Source: Dyadobacter sp. UC 10 (GTDB taxonomy: Bacteria > Bacteroidota > Bacteroidia > Cytophagales > Spirosomataceae). Taken from it: a stretch of 64,000 nucleotides of DNA. The translations under genes and the position numbers were made by a program. Below, one piece after another: positions 35,612 to 45,345 of this stretch. A model generated the notes under the pieces. The model made no database searches. It was not told the DNA's origin and saw nothing but the letters and a program-made list of their open reading frames with translations. Location: assembly GCF_008369915.1 (NCBI RefSeq), contig NZ_VSRN01000001.1, forward strand, positions 6,854,536 to 6,918,535. The letters run 5' to 3'. Within the stretch, counting starts at the first letter, position 1. Every line of letters begins with the position of its first letter.

Positions 35612-38600
35612 TTAAAAGGAAACGTTTAGACCAAATGAGGCCGTCGCGAAGAACGGATAGTCATTTTCGACACCGTCGCGTGTTTCAGGATCGAAGAACC
35701 CCTGGAATTTGCCCATGCCCGAAAGCGTCAGGATATCCTGCCCTGAGAAGAATACGCGCGCTCTTGAAATTTTCACCTTCTCGGTAATGCGCAAAGGAAT
35801 GGTGTAGCCCAGCTGGATGTTTTTCAGCCTGATGTAGCTCGCGTCGAGTGTCCATTTGTCCGATGCCAGATAATTGTGCGTAGCTCCGGTGTAAGGTCTC
35901 GGGAAAAGTGCATCCTGATTTTCGGGTGTCCAGTAGTCGCTGTGGATGCCCATTGCCTGTTTCCAGGTAACCAGAAGCGGCGCAATCGATTCTGCTGTGG
36001 AGCGGTAGCTTCTTTTACCTACACCCTGGAAGAATGCAGTAAAATCAAATCCTTTCCAGCCTGCACCCAAGGTAAAACCAAACAAATAACGCGGCGCGGT
36101 AGTACCCAGCAACACCAGGTCACCATGGTTTTCAGCAGTCCCTTTTCCTACTGTAATCCGCTTATCCCCGTCTATGTCATTGTATTTCACATCCCCTACA
36201 CCAGCGCGGTTATCCTGAAATGCCCAGTTTTTCACTTCGTCTTCCGACGTGAAATAGCCCGAAGTTTTGTAACCCCAAACCGTATTCATCGCGTAACCTT
36301 CGATCAATCCGTTGGTTCCGGTACCTACTACATTCCTGCCTGAGAAACTGATCAGCCTGTTATTATTGTCTGAAAAATTGATTGCGAGCGAGTAAGTGAA
36401 TTCCTTCCCAATCTTGTCGCGGTACCGCAGCTCGGTTTCCCAGCCCCACGATTTCAGCTCCCCATTGTTTTTGCGTGGGCTGCCAATTCCGATCGTACCA
36501 GGTAACTGCTGGGCCGTGAGCATATTACGGTTAAATTTCACGTAATAATCTCCATTAAATTGCAGCCTGTTCTGGAAAAGTCCAAGATCCAGACCTCCGT
36601 TGGTCGTTTCAATGGTTTCCCAGGACAAATTCGCAGACGGAATTGATCCCTGATAAATGTAAGAAGTACGCGAATCGCCCAGCACCAGGTTATTCGCCCG
36701 GGTTAACTGGCTCAGATAATCATAGTTACCGATCGCATCACCCAATGCGCCACCGAGGCGGCCCCACGATCCGCGCAGCTTGAATTCAGAGAAGAAAGGA
36801 AGTGTATTGGCAAACCAATCTTCCTGGTGCATATTCCACCCCACAGATGCCGACGGGAAAAACTTCTTCCGCAAACCAGGCGCCAGCTTGGAACTTTCAT
36901 CTAACCGGACAGTCGCCTCAAACAGGTATTTGTTGGCAAAATTGTAATTAAACCTGCCGAATACAGATTGGAATGCATTGGTACGGATCGTCTGGCTATT
37001 CGTTTTCGTTTTATCGTCACCCAGATTTAAGGTAGGCAAATCGTTGCTCACCAGGTTTGTAGCGCCCGAATAGAGAAAGTCTTCCCGGAACTCTTCCCAC
37101 TGGTAACCTGCAAAAAGCGCGATATTGTGTTTTTCACCAATCTTGAAATCATAATTGGCCAAAAACTGCATATTGATATTCTTAGTCAGCTCATTGTCAA
37201 TATTGTAGGAATTGATCTGGTTCACATAGCTGGCTACCTTCGACTTGCTCCACAATGGAACGGTGCGGTTAAAACGCTGACGGTCACCGCGACGGTACTG
37301 GGTACCTGCCACCGCGCGCAGCTGCAAACCTTTCACAAAATTGGCTGCGGTCAATGTAAATACACCATCGAAGAAATTGCGTTTGTAATGGTTGTAACCA
37401 CCTTCCGCGAGCTGCGCGTAAGTACTGTTTGAGGTATTATACCGACCTTCCGGCGTGAATGCAGGGTTCCGGGTACGGAACCGGTAAACCTGGTAGATCA
37501 ATCCGCCCCCATTGGCCTCAGCATAAGAACTGTTGGTGTATTCATGCGTATAAGACAACCGGCTGTCCAGCGTCAGATGTTTTGTCAACTCGGCGCCGAG
37601 GTTGATCCGGGCATTGTAACGATCATAACTGTCGGGACCTACTTTGAAAACACCCTGTTTATTATAGTAACCTCCTGAAATCAAAAAGTTAAGCTTGTCC
37701 GTCCCTCCGCGCGCCGTAATGTTGTGCGTGCTCATGGAAGTGATCTTGCGCAAAAGCTCGTCCGCAATCGGTTTTTGGTTATAATATAAATAGGAAGAAG
37801 TATCTGCCGGGTTGACCACGTAAGGTACTCCGTCGCGAATACGCTGGATTTCTTCGTCGGTATATTCAGGGCTGGAACCTGAGTTGATCCGCGCCTGGTT
37901 GGAAAACAATGCTTCATCGAGCAGCGACATCCTGTCCGGCACGTTCGTCGACCAGTCAATACCCTGCTGCCCTGTGTAATCAAAGGTAACCTTCCCTGAT
38001 TTTCCTTTTTTAGTTGTAATCAAAATCACCCCTCCCGCAGCCTGCGCACCGTAGATCGCGGCCGCAGCAGCATCTTTCAGTACACTGATGCTTTCTACAT
38101 CATTCGGGTTCATAGTCTGCATGGTACTGATCGGCACACTCACACCGTCGAGCAATACGAGCGGATTCACATTACCATTTGCGGAAGTTGCGCCACGGAT
38201 CTGGATCGCGATATTTTCACGCCCTGGCTGACCAGTCTGGCGGGTAATGATCAAACCCGGAGTTACGCCTTGTAAGCCGGTTGAAAGGTTACTTGAAGGC
38301 CGGTTTTCAATGGCTTTGGAATCAATGGTCGATACTGCGCCGGTCAGGTTGGCTTTCTTTTGGACCCCGTAACCTACCACAACAACTTCTTCCAATGCCT
38401 TGTCGTCCACCACCAGCTGCACGTCGATCACGCTGCGAGTACCTACCTGAATTTCCTGACTGACATACCCTACAAAACTGATTACCAATACTGCGTCACC
38501 ACTTACGACTTCCACATTATAGCTACCGTCTGAATTGGTAGTCGCTCCTTTCGAAGTTCCTTTGATCAGAATGCTCACACCAGGCAGCGGGCTGCCGGTA

Positions 38601-39070
38601 TCATCGGTAATTTTACCGGAAACCGAAATATCAGCCGTAGCCGGGGCATTGGTATTGACCGACGCAGCAGGTTTTGCCTCCGCTTCCGGACTGGCCGTCT
38701 GGCGTTTCAGTATGATTTTGTCGCCTGCCACTTCGTATTTCAGGTTAAGTGGCTGCAAAATGCCGTCGAGCACTTTTGAAAGCGGCTGCTCGGTAGCAGT
38801 AAAGCTCACTTTACGGCGCGACTGGATAATTTCCCGGCTGTACAAAAAGCGCACGTTCGCTGATTGTTCCAGTTTAGAAACCACCGTCTCGATATTTTCA
38901 TTAGCTACCGAGATACTGATCCGTTGGTTGAGCATTTCCTGCGCGCCCGCTGCACTTGCCAGGTTGAGACTGGCCAGCAGCAATACCAGAAGGCCCGGAA
39001 AGGAAAACGCGCCACATAGCTTCCTTGTTAGTAAGGGTTTATAAAATTTCATTTGCAGATTTTTTTTCAT
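35612..39070 (-). CDS. SusC/RagA-type TonB-dependent transporter with STN signalling domain
   Basis: 1152 residues, outer-membrane barrel. Order: signal peptide (1-40; GAFSFPGLLVLLLASLNL), STN domain (~55-125; ISVANENIETVVSKLEQSAN ... LSKVLDGILQPLNLKYEV), carboxypeptidase-regulatory-like domain (~150-230; GKITDDTGSPLPGVSILIKG), TonB-box-like EEVVVVGYG, plug (~240-360; LLDGVSVPISTMQTMNPNDV) and 22-strand barrel to the terminal Phe. It imports oligosaccharides or other large nutrients with the SusD partner, using TonB energy. The STN domain links it to the FecR anti-sigma factor and sigma factor encoded upstream. The substrate is not apparent; no glycosidase is adjacent. Two possible starts (39070 and six codons in). 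Confidence 0.96.
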   Translation of the reverse strand: MKKNLQMKFYKPLLTRKLCGAFSFPGLLVLLLASLNLASAAGAQEMLNQRISISVANENIETVVSKLEQSANVRFLYSREIIQSRRKVSFTATEQPLSKVLDGILQPLNLKYEVAGDKIILKRQTASPEAEAKPAASVNTNAPATADISVSGKITDDTGSPLPGVSILIKGTSKGATTNSDGSYNVEVVSGDAVLVISFVGYVSQEIQVGTRSVIDVQLVVDDKALEEVVVVGYGVQKKANLTGAVSTIDSKAIENRPSSNLSTGLQGVTPGLIITRQTGQPGRENIAIQIRGATSANGNVNPLVLLDGVSVPISTMQTMNPNDVESISVLKDAAAAAIYGAQAAGGVILITTKKGKSGKVTFDYTGQQGIDWSTNVPDRMSLLDEALFSNQARINSGSSPEYTDEEIQRIRDGVPYVVNPADTSSYLYYNQKPIADELLRKITSMSTHNITARGGTDKLNFLISGGYYNKQGVFKVGPDSYDRYNARINLGAELTKHLTLDSRLSYTHEYTNSSYAEANGGGLIYQVYRFRTRNPAFTPEGRYNTSNSTYAQLAEGGYNHYKRNFFDGVFTLTAANFVKGLQLRAVAGTQYRRGDRQRFNRTVPLWSKSKVASYVNQINSYNIDNELTKNINMQFLANYDFKIGEKHNIALFAGYQWEEFREDFLYSGATNLVSNDLPTLNLGDDKTKTNSQTIRTNAFQSVFGRFNYNFANKYLFEATVRLDESSKLAPGLRKKFFPSASVGWNMHQEDWFANTLPFFSEFKLRGSWGRLGGALGDAIGNYDYLSQLTRANNLVLGDSRTSYIYQGSIPSANLSWETIETTNGGLDLGLFQNRLQFNGDYYVKFNRNMLTAQQLPGTIGIGSPRKNNGELKSWGWETELRYRDKIGKEFTYSLAINFSDNNNRLISFSGRNVVGTGTNGLIEGYAMNTVWGYKTSGYFTSEDEVKNWAFQDNRAGVGDVKYNDIDGDKRITVGKGTAENHGDLVLLGTTAPRYLFGFTLGAGWKGFDFTAFFQGVGKRSYRSTAESIAPLLVTWKQAMGIHSDYWTPENQDALFPRPYTGATHNYLASDKWTLDASYIRLKNIQLGYTIPLRITEKVKISRARVFFSGQDILTLSGMGKFQGFFDPETRDGVENDYPFFATASFGLNVSF

Positions 39071-39161
39071 CGAGTTTTAGTTTTAAATAATTAAGGTTCA
39101 GGTTAACAGCTAATTTTCGTTCTCTTCATATCATCGGCTTTTAGGGTTTCTAATTCAAAAA

Positions 39162-40238
39162 TCATGGGTTGTCGCATCCGTTCCCGTAAATGATGAGCTG
39201 GTCGTCATGGATCTGGAAAGTTGACTCCGTCGCCAGGCAGATCAGCTTGATCTTTTGCAGGAAAGGCTCGTCCTTCAAAGAGGCGGTAATCGTGCAGTGC
39301 CGCATTTTTTCTTCGTCAAAATGGATTTTGACTGCATAATTGGCTTCCAGTATTTTGAGAACCTCGGCAACCGGGGTAAACTGAAATTCAAAAGGCTCCT
39401 GCTGCACCGGCGTCATTTCCGCGGGTTTGGTAATTTCGGTGATGGTTGTGATCAGCTTTTCGTTTTTACGCAACAGATTGATCTGCTGGTTGGGCAGCAA
39501 GGTGAGCGAAGTTGGCTGGCCTGCGCCATTTTTTCCTGATGAAACAGCGACTTTTCCTGTCTTCACTGCAACAATAGCCTCGCTGCTATCGGGATACGAT
39601 CGCACCAGGAAACTCGTACCAAGTACCCTGGTAACCACTTTATCCGCAAACACAAAAAATGGTCGCTGTGTGTCTTTCACAACTTCAAAAAAGCCCTCGC
39701 CCGTCAGGAACACGATCCGCTCGCCTCCTTTCATATCCTTATCGAAACGCACGCTGCTTCCCTTCGCAAGCAATACCGAAGACCCGTCGGGCAAATTGAC
39801 CAGCACCGCTTCCTTGGTGCCATTTTCCCGGGTGATCATTTTTTCAGCTGAATCATTTGAGCCGGACAATAAAGCAATTGGGTCTCTTTCGCCTGCATTC
39901 CTTTCATTCCACCAAAACCCAAAACCGACCACCAGCATAGCAGCCACTGCCCAGCGGAACCACCGCCAGACCTGCATGACAGGCCGCTCGCTTTCGGCTT
40001 CGGAGATCATATCCCTGATCCGGCGCGCCTTTTCTGCGGACTCCGTTTGTGGCAATGCAGTACCCTGCATCACTAAAATGAAGGCAACTGCCTTTTCGTA
40101 AAGATGAACTTTGTCGGGGTGCCGGCGCAGAAACTCCTGCCAAAAATGCTTATCCTCAGGCGCTTCCCCGCGCGCCCATCGCTGGAAACGCACGTCTTGC
40201 AGGAAGTCCTCTTCGGATTCAAAAGAGTTTTCGGACAT
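39162..40238 (-). CDS. FecR-family anti-sigma factor with DUF4974 domain
   Basis: 358 residues, inner membrane, periplasmic C-terminus. Cytoplasmic N-terminal anti-sigma region (1-85; QDVRFQRWARGEAPEDKHFWQEFLRR), one transmembrane helix (~93-110; FRWAVAAMLVVGFGFWW), FecR domain (~135-255; VNLPDGSSVLLAKGSSVRF, LTGEGFFEVVKDTQRPFFVF, VVTRVLGTSFLVRSY) and DUF4974 (~285-350; FTPVAEVLKILEANYAVKI). It senses the substrate-loaded STN domain of the SusC-type transporter and releases the sigma factor encoded 80 bases upstream. Confidence 0.94.
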   Translation of the reverse strand: MSENSFESEEDFLQDVRFQRWARGEAPEDKHFWQEFLRRHPDKVHLYEKAVAFILVMQGTALPQTESAEKARRIRDMISEAESERPVMQVWRWFRWAVAAMLVVGFGFWWNERNAGERDPIALLSGSNDSAEKMITRENGTKEAVLVNLPDGSSVLLAKGSSVRFDKDMKGGERIVFLTGEGFFEVVKDTQRPFFVFADKVVTRVLGTSFLVRSYPDSSEAIVAVKTGKVAVSSGKNGAGQPTSLTLLPNQQINLLRKNEKLITTITEITKPAEMTPVQQEPFEFQFTPVAEVLKILEANYAVKIHFDEEKMRHCTITASLKDEPFLQKIKLICLATESTFQIHDDQLIIYGNGCDNP

Positions 40239-40316
40239 AACTGTTCTTGACTATTCAAATGATTTCTATGATAATATGAATAGCACAAGCCGATATACCC
40301 TCAGCGAAGAAAATAT

Positions 40317-40922
40317 TTAAAAAAATAATAAAATGAATGTCATTGTGACCAGCCACTTGGTCCGGATCCGCGAAAGAGCCTTTTGAAGAAAATTAGAAAC
40401 CGACTGCCGGTTGACGCCCATGATCGCCGCAATTTCAGTCACACTCAGGTTTTCAAAATAACGCAGGTAAAGCGCTTCCCGCTCCCGCTTGGGCAGCGTA
40501 GCCATTTGCGCATTGATCTGTTGAACAAGACTATCCAGCGTTTCCTGCTCGATCAGCAGCGATTCTGCATTGAACTGCTCGGGCAGGCCGGAATCCCAGG
40601 GCAGGGAATCGTCGCTGGCAAATCTTTGCTGGTAACGCAAGTGCTCCAGAATGCTGTTCCTGACCGATTTAAGCAGATAAAATTTAACCGATGGAGTCTG
40701 ATTGATCTTGTGGCGGTTTTGCCAGAGATCAAGAAAAAGGTCCTGAATGCAATCGTCGACGATCGCCTCGTCGACCATAAATTTCAGCCCATACCTTTTT
40801 AAAGTAGTAAAATAACGCTCGGCCAGGATGCCGAGGGCTTTGTTGTCACCATGGCGGTAAGCCAGCCAAAGCGCAGCGTCATCTGTTGCAAAATCGATAG
40901 GCTCCGCGGTCGGGAAATACAT
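40317..40922 (-). CDS. ECF RNA polymerase sigma-70 factor of the SusC/FecR locus
   Basis: 201 residues from MYFPTAEPIDFATDD (40922); the Cys-rich 27-residue extension upstream is rejected. Region 2 (~25-90; LGILAERYFTTLKRYGLKFM, IQDLFLDLWQNRHKI) and region 4 (~135-190; LPKREREALYLRYFENLSVTEIA, GVNRQSVSNFLQKAL) are complete. First gene of the sigma/FecR/SusC/SusD series. It should activate the susC/susD genes when the transporter signals substrate. Confidence 0.93.
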   Translation of the reverse strand: MYFPTAEPIDFATDDAALWLAYRHGDNKALGILAERYFTTLKRYGLKFMVDEAIVDDCIQDLFLDLWQNRHKINQTPSVKFYLLKSVRNSILEHLRYQQRFASDDSLPWDSGLPEQFNAESLLIEQETLDSLVQQINAQMATLPKREREALYLRYFENLSVTEIAAIMGVNRQSVSNFLQKALSRIRTKWLVTMTFILLFF

Positions 40923-41080
40923 GCAAAAGGATTTACAAGGACAAGACGACAAGCAGGTATTTTGCACTGACAGCAGTCTCAAAAAAATCGCAACATTTTC
41001 CAACCAGCCGACGTAAATAAATTAACAACCGGCAGTTATATTACATTTCGTGTCCAAGACCGCCTATCCTTCCAAATAAA

Positions 41081-42124
41081 ATGACGTTACTGCTCCTGCT
41101 TTTGGCAATACCCGCGTGGCTGGTCGGAAAAGAGCCGGTTCAGGTACCTGAGAACAGGATCGGGATTACGGGCAAATGTTATAATGTAGCGACCAATGAG
41201 ACCGTACCTTGCACAGCGAGGATTTCCTCCAAAAATGCAGTGCAGGAAAAGCAGGGATTTAGTCCTGGAATGCTTGATTTCGAGCTGGATCGCAGCGCGA
41301 CAATGCTTTATTTCGATGCGCCCGGTTTTGAGACCAACAGCTTTCCGGTGAACCTGATCGGTGAAATTCCAGAGCATACTACATTTGAAATCCAGATTCC
41401 GCTGATTCGAAACGGCTTATCGCCAGCCATGCGGGCAAAGCACCTGGCGCTCGCTCCTGCTACTTTGCTTGCAGTCCATTTACAGTTTCCGGATAGTCTC
41501 GAAACGGTGTTTATCATGCACGATATCAGCACGCAAAAAATTTCATCGACCTTCACATTTCAGTTAAAAAACGGCAAGCCCGAGCAAATGCTTACTGCTA
41601 TCCCCGGGCCTTACGTGTTCAGGGCTACGGCGCTGCAAAGTGATAAGGTAAGTCTGGAAGATATACTGACCAATGAAAATGTGATTGTCAAAGCCGGATT
41701 GAACTTCCTGGCCGCACACGATGTAAGATTTACTCCGAAAACAGCAGGCAAACCAGCCTCGAAACCCGTAATTGTGCCGACGAAAAATCCGGGATCCCTG
41801 ACTTTGCCATTTTCGCGAAGCAGCTACGCACTCAGTACCGGCGTGAAAATTACATTGGATTCGATTGCAATGCTGCTGAAAACGCACCGAAACCGGACAG
41901 CTCACATTACGGGGCACACCGATAATGTCGGAAGAAGGATACCCAATGTCGCGCTTTCGGAATATCGGGTGCGTGTGGTGGAAAATTACCTGCGGAAAAA
42001 AGGCGTGCTGGAGCAGCAGCTTTCTTTGAACTGGAAAGGCCCCGACGAACCTGTAATGCCGAATGATTCGGAGGAAAATAAGATCAGGAACCGGCGGGTT
42101 GAGGTCAGTTTTTCGGTTAAATAA
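41081..42124 (+). CDS. OmpA-family outer-membrane/periplasmic protein (paralog 1)
   Basis: 347 residues. A short signal peptide (MTLLLLLLAIPAWLVG) lacks the usual N-terminal Lys/Arg. N-terminal beta domain (~25-110; IGITGKCYNVATNETVPCTAR, carboxypeptidase-regulatory-like), a middle domain (~120-225), then the OmpA peptidoglycan-binding domain (~245-347; ITGHTDNVGRRIPNVALSEY and RVRVVENYLRKKGV, with the Asp and Arg that bind diaminopimelate, and NRRVEV near the end). It probably tethers the envelope to peptidoglycan. A homolog of the same layout lies at 43621, and two unrelated enzyme genes lie between them. Confidence 0.9.
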   Translation: MTLLLLLLAIPAWLVGKEPVQVPENRIGITGKCYNVATNETVPCTARISSKNAVQEKQGFSPGMLDFELDRSATMLYFDAPGFETNSFPVNLIGEIPEHTTFEIQIPLIRNGLSPAMRAKHLALAPATLLAVHLQFPDSLETVFIMHDISTQKISSTFTFQLKNGKPEQMLTAIPGPYVFRATALQSDKVSLEDILTNENVIVKAGLNFLAAHDVRFTPKTAGKPASKPVIVPTKNPGSLTLPFSRSSYALSTGVKITLDSIAMLLKTHRNRTAHITGHTDNVGRRIPNVALSEYRVRVVENYLRKKGVLEQQLSLNWKGPDEPVMPNDSEENKIRNRRVEVSFSVK

Positions 42125-42225
42125 AAAAATAAGGCGTTGCACGTGTTAACTTATTGTTTAGTAGACTGATAATAGTGCTACCTTCACCAAATCCGGCTTT
42201 CGGAATACGCTGAATCTTCGCCTTT

Positions 42226-42819
42226 TTGCAAACAATTTTTGATACACTTATCGACAGCTACATCGATGACAAAGTGGGGATAGCGGAAAATTTTTTGAGC
42301 GTCGCGCTCGCCGGGCATTTAAAAAGCAATTTGTATGATTTGCTAAAAACAGATCAGTTTCAACCCGCCGGGACGGGCAATGAAAAGATCATTTTGCACG
42401 ACAAACTGTATCGCAGCGACCTGATCTACTGGCTTGACCGAAAGCACAATAATGTGTTCGAAGACGATTTTTTCGACCTCATTGATCAATTTGTCCAGTA
42501 CCTGAACAGTACCTGCTACACCGGTATCACGGGATACGAATTTCATTATGCATTGTATCCCGCAGGCAGTTTTTACAGGAAACACCTGGATCAGTTCCGC
42601 AACAATCCGAGCCGGCAATACTCGATGATCACTTACCTGAATGCCGACTGGCAGGAAGGCGACGGCGGTGAACTGCGGATTCATCACGCTGATCGCGAGC
42701 AGGACATTTCCCCTGTTAATGGGAAAAGCATATTTTTCAAAAGCAGCGAGCTCGAACACGAAGTTCTGGTAACCAATAAAGCACGGCTGAGTATTACGGG
42801 GTGGTTGAAAGTGGGGTGA
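42226..42819 (+). CDS. 2OG-Fe(II) oxygenase (prolyl-4-hydroxylase-like)
   Basis: 197 residues, starting with TTG at 42226: no ATG occurs in frame before the catalytic core, and the 5' sequence reads as a normal helix (MQTIFDTLIDSYIDD). The jelly-roll core has the iron-binding His-x-Asp in FYRKHLDQF (~125), the distal His in ELEHEVLV (~180) and the 2-oxoglutarate-binding Arg in KARLSITGWLK. Typical short cytoplasmic hydroxylase of the PKHD/P4H group; the target protein or small molecule is unknown. It ends three bases before the stop of the convergent 2H phosphoesterase gene. Confidence 0.88.
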   Translation: MQTIFDTLIDSYIDDKVGIAENFLSVALAGHLKSNLYDLLKTDQFQPAGTGNEKIILHDKLYRSDLIYWLDRKHNNVFEDDFFDLIDQFVQYLNSTCYTGITGYEFHYALYPAGSFYRKHLDQFRNNPSRQYSMITYLNADWQEGDGGELRIHHADREQDISPVNGKSIFFKSSELEHEVLVTNKARLSITGWLKVG

Positions 42820-42822
42820 AGT

Positions 42823-43428
42823 TTATGGATTGAATAAATCCAATTGAACCGAAGGCACATGACCGCCCAGGAGCGGAAGTACATCTACCACTTCGTACTG
42901 CCTGCGTTTTTCATTGAATTTCCGGATTGCAAAAGCATCACATTCGAAGCCTGCCTCGAACCCGGTAAACAGCGAATGCGCCAGTGCGACCCACTCTCTC
43001 GTCAGCCGCCTGCCAATCGTCATATGCGGGTTTTTGGACTCGTCGGCCCATTTTTGCATGTATTCCTTTTTGAGCTTTTTGTCAAAACCTTTCATCACGT
43101 GCTGCGCGCTTTCCCGGATTTCCAGCGCTGATTTTTCGGTAGGTTTAATATAGAAAGCCGAAAAGTTAGCCCGGTCAAAATCCGCGAAACCTGAGAAATT
43201 CAGTTGAAAGGGTTTCAGCTCAGCCACCAGCCTGCGGTATTCGGCCAGCACGTACGGATAATTATTTTCATCCGCATCAAACCCATCCAGCGAAATATGC
43301 GCCTCCGCATTCGCACTGCCATAACTTTTGCCGATAGCAATGCGAAGCTGCTGTTTGATATCCGCCACCTGAGCAAGGATCTGAGGGCCGGGCATAATGG
43401 CGAGGGAATAGTTGGAAAGAGCTGACAT
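42823..43428 (-). CDS. 2H phosphoesterase (2'-5' RNA ligase family)
   Basis: 201 residues from MSALSNYSLAIMPGP (43428); a start 18 codons upstream is possible. The two His-x-Ser/Thr motifs of the superfamily are seen, EAHISLDGF (~45) and PHMTIGRRL (~135), with the expected Ala/Phe-rich strands around them. These enzymes open cyclic phosphates or join RNA ends; the real substrate is unknown. Divergent from the second OmpA-like gene. Confidence 0.87.
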   Translation of the reverse strand: MSALSNYSLAIMPGPQILAQVADIKQQLRIAIGKSYGSANAEAHISLDGFDADENNYPYVLAEYRRLVAELKPFQLNFSGFADFDRANFSAFYIKPTEKSALEIRESAQHVMKGFDKKLKKEYMQKWADESKNPHMTIGRRLTREWVALAHSLFTGFEAGFECDAFAIRKFNEKRRQYEVVDVLPLLGGHVPSVQLDLFNP

Positions 43429-43620
43429 ATTAGATGGATTGCTGATAGACTGAAACAAAATTTCTTTTACGGTATTTTCCACATTTTGGAAGCGAAAAAT
43501 AAAGTGCTGGCGTTAACGACACAAGCTTTTTACGTATTAAACTGATTTAAAGTAGCTTTCAAGTAGCCTCCATGGATTCTTTCCTTTTCCACGAAGTTCC
43601 ACATAAGTCGTTAATCCGCT

Positions 43621-44604
43621 ATGCTCACGACCGTCATATTATCACTTCTCGCATTGACTTCTGACTCGCTCCGCATTACCGGCAGCTGTTACAACCTCGC
43701 CGATCAGGGCAGTTTGAAATGCAATATCACAGTAGTTTTCAATACCGGCAAGCATAAAATCAATACCGATAAGTGGGGGAAATTTGCGTTTAATCTTCCC
43801 GACTCCGCCCGGTACCTGACTTTCGAGGCTGCTGGCTTCGAGGCGCGGACGATCGGCGTCAACAGAATAGGAAAAGAAACCGGGGAAGCGACATTTGCAA
43901 TTAGGGTGCCAATGCTCAAAAATGGGCTGGATCCGGCTATCAAGGAAGATGAAACGGTATTTCCCAAGAGCCAGCTGATTGTGGACGTAAATGCACCCGA
44001 CAGCCTGACCATGGCAGTGGTGCTTGTGGACGGAACGAAGCGAAGAGCTCGCGAAAACCGGGGCACTATCAGCGGTCCGACAAACCGACATTTGACTGTC
44101 AATTATATAGTACCCGGGCCTTGTATGCTTTACACAGGTATTTTTGAGCAGAAAGACCTAGCTGTTAGCGAACAATGGGGAGAAAATGTGGTACTAAAAG
44201 AAGGTTTCAATTTCTTAACAGTAAAATACAGAAGTACCAATTTTACAAATGACGGTACGATTGCAATGCTAAAACCCAAGACCTTATATTTCGATCAAAG
44301 CAGCTATAACCTGAGGAAAGACAGCCGCCTGATCTTGGATTCTGTCTGCGCAGTATTGGTACGCCGGCATAACCTCACTGCCAGGGTTACCGGCCACACC
44401 GACAATGTCGGAAAGCAAAACTTGAACCTGATCCTTTCGGAATACCGGGCCCGCGTGGTGCAGCATTACATGAAATCAAACGGTGTAAAACCGGGCCAGA
44501 TCCGGGCTGAATGGAAAGGTCCATACTTTCCTGTGGCTGCGAATGATAGTGAAGTAAATAAGAGCAAAAACCGGAGGGTGGAAATAACATTTCGCGAGCG
44601 GTGA
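43621..44604 (+). CDS. OmpA-family outer-membrane/periplasmic protein (paralog 2)
   Basis: 327 residues, same layout as the protein at 41081: short signal peptide (MLTTVILSLLALTSDS), N-terminal GSCYNLADQGSLKCNITVVF domain, middle domain, and an OmpA domain (~225-327; VTGHTDNVGKQNLNLILSEY, RARVVQHYMKSNGV, NRRVEITF). The pair arose by duplication, but the N-terminal halves have diverged strongly. Peptidoglycan-binding residues are kept. Convergent with the DHFR-like gene at 44644. Confidence 0.9.
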   Translation: MLTTVILSLLALTSDSLRITGSCYNLADQGSLKCNITVVFNTGKHKINTDKWGKFAFNLPDSARYLTFEAAGFEARTIGVNRIGKETGEATFAIRVPMLKNGLDPAIKEDETVFPKSQLIVDVNAPDSLTMAVVLVDGTKRRARENRGTISGPTNRHLTVNYIVPGPCMLYTGIFEQKDLAVSEQWGENVVLKEGFNFLTVKYRSTNFTNDGTIAMLKPKTLYFDQSSYNLRKDSRLILDSVCAVLVRRHNLTARVTGHTDNVGKQNLNLILSEYRARVVQHYMKSNGVKPGQIRAEWKGPYFPVAANDSEVNKSKNRRVEITFRER

Positions 44605-44643
44605 GGCATTTTGAAAAAAAGGCGCCCGCGGAGGCAGATCGCC

Positions 44644-45171
44644 TCAATACACCCTCCTGTAACAAAGCTGCACCAGCCCGGTATCGAAACTTTTCGCTTC
44701 AACCAACTTCAAATCCCCGCCTGGCCGCCCGTCTTTGAAAAGCCGCGTACCGTCACCGACGAATGTAGGAATAATTGAAATAACAAATTCGTCAATCAGG
44801 CCGCGCGTCAGAAGCTGATGAACTACTTCGGCACCGCCGTCGCAGAAGATCGTGCCGCCCTCTTTTGCCTTCAAGGTCTGTACTAGCTCGCCTATGTCGC
44901 CGGTATAGAAATGTGTGTTACCAACGCTTTCCTGCGGCGTTCTCGTAATAATATACGACTCTTTATCGGAGTGGCTGAACTCGGGAACGTGCTGCATAAC
45001 CCAATCGAAAGTCCGCCGGCCGACGATCACCGTATCGACTTCCGCAATGAAATCCGCATATCCATAATCCTCCCCTTCCTTTTCCACTTTCGTCAAAAAC
45101 CCGAGGTCGTCACCAGGAGCCGCAATGTAGCCGTCAAGGCTTGTTGCAATATAAAGAACCAGTTTTCGCAT
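44644..45171 (-). CDS. Dihydrofolate-reductase-like (RibD C-terminal) family protein
   Basis: 175 residues: KLVLYIATSLDGYIAAPG (family N-terminus), VDTVIVGRRTFDWVMQ, TIFCDGGAEVVHQLLTRGLIDEFVISIIP and GDGTRLFKDGRP. NADPH-binding fold, cytoplasmic; substrate unknown. It is only distantly related to the member at 22303. A T-run (44614-44620 on the complementary strand) follows its stop and may help terminate transcription. Confidence 0.9.
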   Translation of the reverse strand: MRKLVLYIATSLDGYIAAPGDDLGFLTKVEKEGEDYGYADFIAEVDTVIVGRRTFDWVMQHVPEFSHSDKESYIITRTPQESVGNTHFYTGDIGELVQTLKAKEGGTIFCDGGAEVVHQLLTRGLIDEFVISIIPTFVGDGTRLFKDGRPGGDLKLVEAKSFDTGLVQLCYRRVY

Positions 45172-45180
45172 TTTTTAAGA

Positions 45181-45345
45181 ATGTTATTGATGTAAAATTA
45201 AAAGCAATAAAGGAACGTGAGTTTGAAGACTTCAAGGCCGTAGCCCAATTCCTACCGGGCGACTACGTAAGCGCCGTACATTTCAACCTGACAACACGTA
45301 TACAAGGACTTAACACACAAGCATTTATACTGCGTTTTCCAAGCT
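45181..45345 (+). other. Possible orphan coding fragment
   Basis: Frame with protein-like composition (VIDVKLKAIKEREFEDF, then KAVAQFLPGDYVSAVHFNL and TTRIQGLNTQAFILRF) in the gap between the DHFR-like gene and the DUF3644 remnant. It has no credible start of its own and runs into the antisense of the DUF3644 gene. It could be the remnant of a lost gene or chance; no family was recognised. Confidence 0.25.

Noticed and set aside
35876..36343. Plus-strand 155-codon frame opposite the SusC-type gene
   Set aside because: Antisense of the conserved barrel end; Cys-rich and without recognisable features.
39427..40101. Plus-strand 224-codon frame opposite the FecR gene
   Set aside because: FecR and DUF4974 motifs on the minus strand are complete; the antisense frame is a composition effect.
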